Position numbers and translations under genes: made by a program. 64,000 nt of DNA, from positions 35,285,537 to 35,349,536 of the forward strand of contig NC_064440.1 in the NCBI RefSeq assembly GCF_023343835.1. The letters run 5' to 3'. The DNA is from Lagopus muta. Its lineage: Eukaryota; Chordata; Aves; Galliformes; Phasianidae. Under the pieces are notes generated by a model. That model was not told the DNA's origin. It saw only the letters and a list, made by a program, of their open reading frames with translations, and did not search any database. Below, piece after piece: positions 59,075 to 64,000 of this stretch. Position 1 is the first letter of the stretch; every line of letters begins with the position of its first letter.

Positions 59075-59450
59075 GAGTCCTACAATGGCTTAAGTTGAAA
59101 GGGCCTTAAAGATCACTCAGCTCCAACCCCTGCCATGGGCTGGTTGCTCCTGACCAGCTCAGGCTGCCCAGAGCCCCATCCAGCCTTGCCCTGAGCACCT
59201 CCAGGGATGGGGCACCCACAGCTCTGGGCATCAGTGCCAGCTCTTCATTGCCCTCTGAGTAAAGAATTACTTCCTAACGTCTAACTTAAATCTCCCCTCT
59301 TTTAGTTTAAAGCCATTCCCCCTTCTCCTATCTTTCCTACTGCTCCTTCCAGAACCCTCTCTCCCACCTTTGGAGGGCATTATTTCTCTACAGAGCAGGG
59401 TGTGCTCCTCACCACCCTTTCCTTTCTGCCTCCTGGCCCTGGAGCACCAA
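59075..59450 (-). mobile_element. CR1 LINE 3' fragment
   Basis: The + strand reads gagtcctacaatggcttaag, then caggctgcccagagccccat, cagccttgccctgagcacct, ccagggatggggcacccaca and cttttagtttaaagccattc. All are reverse-complement CR1. The 5' end is lost near 59450. Confidence 0.9.
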
Positions 59451-60164
59451 GTCATTCTGGAAAGCATCAGTGCTGAGGACACCAAGTCCCAGAAGCACCT
59501 GGCTGAAGCCATTTAATGATCAGCTGGGAATGAGTCATGTTAGCAGCCCTGGCCCAAGAAACCCAGCCAGATCCCTCCTCACAGGACTGAAATAGATTAT
59601 AACTGACTGATTACAGACCCTGGCCAAGTCCTAGTGAATTAGAGTGGCTTGCAGGGGGATGCAAGGATAAGGGCTATTATTAGCATTGCTATTCATTATT
59701 TGGGTAGTGCTCCTATTGTCTAACGTGCTTTCTGAATTGTCGGCAAGGCAGTTCCTCCCCCTAGCACATAGAGTTGCTGGGATCCAAGGGTGTGACTGGA
59801 GATGAGCTATGAGCATTGAGCTGGTTATACAAACACTTGTTTGGCATGCATGGATGAACTGGACCATTGGTTTGTCCTGAATAAAGACAAGCTGAAGTCA
59901 CATTGCTTCTCAGCACCAGGCAGCTACCACTAAGTGTTGTGAGGAAGCATCAGGAAGGCGACAAATTGTCACTGCTCTGGAGCAACGTGCCAAAGCAATG
60001 TCACAAAGGCTGGAGACATAGAGTCTGTCTGCTTGAGCACGTTGTCAGCTCTGAAATTCTGGTGGGAACTAAGGAAGGGAGGCTGATGCTGATAGCTTTT
60101 GGCTTCTGGTCTGGAATGGCCTCATGACTCTGGTTTTGCTCAGCAATCTCTCTAAGCTCTCAGG
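59451..60164. other. Intergenic sequence
   Basis: No gene or repeat recognised. Confidence 0.5.
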
Positions 60165-60371
60165 GGGGCTCACACAGAGGGTGGTGATGCACTGGAACAG
60201 GTTGCCCAAGGAGGTTGTGGATGCCTTGTCCCTGGAGACATTCAAGGCCAGGCTGGATGTGGCTCTGGGCAGCCTGGTCTGCTGGTTGGCGACCTTGCAT
60301 ATAGCAGGGCATTGGAATTGGATGAGCATTGTTGTTCAAGCCAGGCCATTCTATAATTCTAAGATTCTATG
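60165..60371 (+). mobile_element. CR1 LINE 3' fragment
   Basis: Sense CR1: agggtggtgatgcactggaa, caggttgcccaaggaggttg, ttcaaggccaggctggatgt and gggcagcctggtctgctggt, with the tail ATTCTATAATTCTAAGATTCTATG. It is related to the 43.4-kb copy. Confidence 0.92.
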
Positions 60372-63300
60372 TAGAAACTGTAGTGAAACGTCTCACACAA
60401 GGTAAGTGCTGACAGTGTTCAGAGCCCTGAACCAGGTGTGTGCACCTAGAGGCTCCCTGGAATGCAGACAAAGCTAACCCAGGGCTGGCTTAGGCTCACA
60501 AGCTGAAGGAAAGGGGAGCAGGTGGGTCTCAGAGAGTACTCAGAGAGCTCATTTGCTTTGCAAACTTCTGCTATGTGATCGCCGAGGTCAGAATATGTGC
60601 TGCTGCCATCTAATGCCTGCTCAGAAAGCCCTTTTCTTCTGTGGGAATCTCAGCTTCTCACTGCTGAACAAGAGGTTGGAAAATATGACCGAAGCATAAC
60701 CTAGAAGTCAGCAGCACAGAAGGCAAATAAATCTTATTTTGCTCACAAGCCTGAATTTCACCCAAGTCCCAGGCTCTTGAAGGGTAGGATGGATAACTGG
60801 CCCTTGTAGCTCCTCAGCTGAGCCCTGGTATCTCTCAGCTCCTCAGCAGCAGTGGTGACACGTCTAGACACTCTGGGAAACATTCAATCAGGAGAATGAA
60901 GAATGGGTCCTGCTGTTAGGAACAATGCAAGAAGAACAAAATGCCCCAGTTTTATTCTGTGCAGCTGTCTTTTAAAAGGACTATTAGGTCACTGAAAGTT
61001 TTAGTAACAGCAAAAAATAACTAAAAAAAAAAAACCACCAAAAAACAACAACAAAAAAACCAACAACAAAAAATTGGAAATGAAACTGTATATATTTTTG
61101 GGAAATTATTTTTTATATATTAATAGTTTTCGCTTACAACTCTTTTCCAGCTGATTTTTTATTCTTTGAATTCTGTGATTATTAATGGCTGTAGCACTAA
61201 AGTTCTTGGAAAAAAAAAAGCTCACTTGAGAACCATGTTTTTTGGATTATAAAATATCTGAAAGATATTTTTCTTTTCTTCAGCCAAAGATTGCCCAGTT
61301 TTCCCAAGCAGAATTTATTCCATGCCACCACATTGGATCCTTGGGACCAAAACTCGTCTTTGATGATAAGCAAGCAAAGAAGCCCATTGCGATGTGTTCA
61401 TCACTTCTACCACACAACTCTATCCATGTGCGTGTAACAGATTATTTTTGGGGACTACACCGGTCCTGCAGGACTCAGTTCTGCTCCCTGGAACTACTGA
61501 GGGTTTTCTGATGTCACTGAAGATTCAAACTGTTCTCTTTTCAAAAGTAGAATCCGAGAGCTGTGGGTAGACACAGACGTGGTGGTTGAGATTTCCATTG
61601 ACCAACATGCTTTGCAAAAGACTTGTGGTGTTCCCAGCAAGGGGGAAGAGGGATTTGTCCGCCAAGCCATCTTCAAGACATGTCTGCATCACTGCTGGAG
61701 GGATGCAGAGGTGGTTCCACACAATATAACTCTTCAACAAGAAAAGCCACAGCTAACCCAGAGACACACCACTGGGGAAATGATGTAGCAGTTTCTGTTT
61801 GCCCAGATTCAGCAACCCTCCACTGCCCTGGGTTGCACTCCAGCCCAGCATTGTCTGCTGGATTGCCCAGCTCAGGGGTGTGCAAACCATGCTCCATTTC
61901 TCAGTTTAGATTTGCCTTGATGTCTCCCAGCTGGGAAATTCAGCCTAACTACGATACAGGTCAACACTACCCAGTGGCATTGGCTTCATAGTCAGCAAAG
62001 GAAGTTTAGAGCAGCCAAATTCCCAACTATGCTGGGATATGCTCAGTGTAGAAGAAGTGCAATAAGAATGGCCTGAAGGCGGGTTCCCATCATTACAGCT
62101 GTCAAGAGGAGATGGCTAGGAAAAGAACACAATAAGCAGAGAAAGGATGAAGGCGGTTACTTCCTGGCAGACCTTGCAGATCTTAGTGAACCCTCACCTC
62201 AGAGCCAAAGCCTGGGATGTTGTGGGTGTGCCTCTAAAGTCTGCCAATTGCCTGCAGTCTTACCTGATCTGCTCTTCCTGCTGGAGCAGATGCGAGATGA
62301 TGGAGCGTAGGCCTGAGCATTTTATGCCAATGGAAGAGAGGAAGTGATCTCTAAATCTCAGCAGTTGTAGCCAGGCTGCATCCTTCTTGCACCTCTCAGG
62401 TGACCTGGCTCTCTATGATATAGCAACGATTGCTTGCTCATGCCCAAATATCTATTTTCAGGAGCCAACAGAGCTGCAGTGTTCTCCAGGAACAGCTTTC
62501 AAGGTCTTCCTGAAGTGAATGGAATGAGGAGTTTCCCTGTTTGAGCTCCGACTCATACTCTGCTGTTTGAAATTTATCATCTCTCATTACCTCAACAGAG
62601 GAAGAAATCAACGTGTAGTTTAATGCAAAACAGCAAAACCAGAGCTTTGATTTTAGGAAAAAAAAAACAACAAAAGCAAAACAAAACAAAACACAACAAA
62701 ATAAAGCAGAAATTGCAGCAAAAATAGGACTTCTTCTGTCTAAAATGTTATTTGAACCATGACAGATGGGCAGAAGCAGCAATATAATAAAATATTGGGC
62801 TGCTCCTTTCCTTTGTAAATCGTCTCAGTATCTGTGAACTGAGCAGTGTCTCTTTGTATCAGATTGGAGTGGCCTGGGAGTCCCTCCCAGGCAGAAGTAG
62901 GGGACAAAGCAGCATTGGAGGCTGGTGATTCTTTGACATTTTGATGTTTTTTGCTTACAGTAGGAAAATTCATGGACAAGGTAATCGCCACCAGCTCTGC
63001 ATGCATGGACACTAGATCCGCTGTGCTCAAAGATAAAGAGAACAGTAGTATGAAGACCTACAAATTAAGATTAGGTAGGTTTCATCTTCAAGTGGTTTCC
63101 TATATTTAGCATCAGACAAATATCCCGAGTGGTATGGTTGTGTTAAAGCAGTGCCATGGAGATGAGGCTTCTTCCAAAGCAGCTTCTTGGTATCCCTATT
63201 GCCTCCAGCCTTTAGAGGACACCATTAGGAGAGATCAGTTCATCTGGGCTGTCCATGTCTTGGCACCCACTTCACAATATTTTTAATGGGGACTCAGGGC

Positions 63301-63763
63301 CAGAAAACTTGAGTCAGAACATCCCTGGAGAAATCCAAATGCAAGCAGTCCTATTTCAAAATTGAAATTTTAATCTATGTAGCTCAGCCTTTCCTTCCAA
63401 AACGTGTGTTTTGTTGGAGAAAAATAAGGAGCCAACCAAATTTCAGCTGCTGGGGGGGAGCACAGCACATCTTTGAGGTTGTCCTCAGTTTTGCTGAAAG
63501 TTTTCAGAAATGGAATACAACTCCAACTGTTTCCCAGATACTAAAAAATGCTGGTGGGCACAGCAGATAGCATGAGACCAAATGGGCTGTGGGGTCAGAG
63601 GTCATGAAAAGCTGTTCTTTGGATTTTTGTTTCTGAGAATATTTTCCTGGATTGAGACTACCTGTGGGAATAGCATTTTGGGAATCACCCTATGTGCAGG
63701 GATGCGCTCAGCCTTCTGCTTAACACTGCACCAGAAAATACAGGGGAAAATAGAATCCAGAAG
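60372..63763. other. Intergenic sequence
   Basis: Unique sequence with A-rich simple repeats at about 61021-61075 (AACAACAAA type) and 62660-62705 (AAAAC type). No gene or RNA recognised. Confidence 0.5.
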
Positions 63764-64000
63764 GAATCACAGGATTGCAGAATGGCTGAGGCTGGCAGGA
63801 ACCTCTGGGTGCTTCTGATCCTGGCACTGGGCAGCACTGACAGGAGCCTGGCTCTGTCCTCTCTGCACCCTCCTTGAGGTATTTAAGGACAGTGATGAGA
63901 TCCCCCTGAGCCTCCTCTTCTCCAAGCTGAGCAGTCCCAGCTCTCTGCTTCTCCTCCTGGAAGTGCTCCAGTCCCTTCAGCAACGTCGTGGCCCTTTGCT
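63764..64000 (-). mobile_element. CR1 LINE fragment, continues past the window end
   Basis: The + strand starts GAATCACAGGATTGCAGAAT and runs through ctctgcaccctccttgaggt, agatccccctgagcctcctc and ctccaagctgagcagtccca, the reverse complement of the CR1 3' UTR and ORF2 end. It is still matching at the last base, so its 5' end lies outside. Confidence 0.9.

Noticed and set aside
15181..64000. Search for endogenous retrovirus LTRs, CRISPR arrays, tRNA or rRNA genes
   Set aside because: No LTR pairs, retroviral frames, regularly spaced direct repeats or tRNA-like cloverleaf boxes were recognised. CRISPR would not be expected in a bird genome. A tRNAscan-SE, Infernal and RepeatMasker run would be decisive.

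Overview
The window is avian (bird) nuclear DNA. The evidence is a multi-exon vertebrate gene with GT-AG introns and a CpG-island promoter, plus about seventeen copies or fragments of CR1 (chicken repeat 1) non-LTR retrotransposons, several ending in the typical ATTCTATG/ATTCTGTG 3' tail. CR1 density of this kind is characteristic of birds, and a galliform is plausible, but I cannot name the species from the sequence.

One protein-coding gene is supported: ASB1 (ankyrin repeat and SOCS box protein 1), complete on the + strand. Its coding sequence is join(1044..1125,1247..1388,4412..4714,9066..9451,10773..10906), which gives 1047 nt and 348 residues. All five exons join in frame with canonical splice sites. 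The protein has about six ankyrin repeats and a C-terminal SOCS box, as expected of the substrate adaptor of a Cullin5-RING E3 ubiquitin ligase. Exon 1 lies in a CpG island (about 800-1260) with a CCAAT box. An upstream ATG followed directly by TGA lies just before the main start codon. The 3' UTR probably runs about 4.3 kb to an AATAAA at 15159.

Layout: 1-96 upstream sequence; about 97-795 a minus-strand CR1 touching the promoter; about 800-1388 CpG island with exons 1 and 2; about 1455-2583 two abutting plus-strand CR1s in intron 2; 4412-10906 exons 3-5; 10907 to about 15180 the 3' UTR; about 15180-64000 an apparent gene desert with no convincing coding exon or RNA gene. In mammals ASB1 is followed by TWIST2 and then HDAC4 (from memory), so this desert may be the ASB1-TWIST2 interval and could hold distal enhancers. 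Features in it are scattered CR1 fragments, a 225-bp AGGGG/AGGGA purine satellite (27466-27690), a degenerate TTAGGG telomere-like tract (about 44704-44770), a palindromic ancient-repeat remnant around 48650-48900, and a few non-repetitive blocks rich in transcription-factor-like motifs.

I did not find a new multi-gene system. The most checkable oddities are the ASB1 start-stop uORF, the paired alternative splice sites of intron 1, the purine satellite, the telomere-like tract and the candidate conserved blocks.
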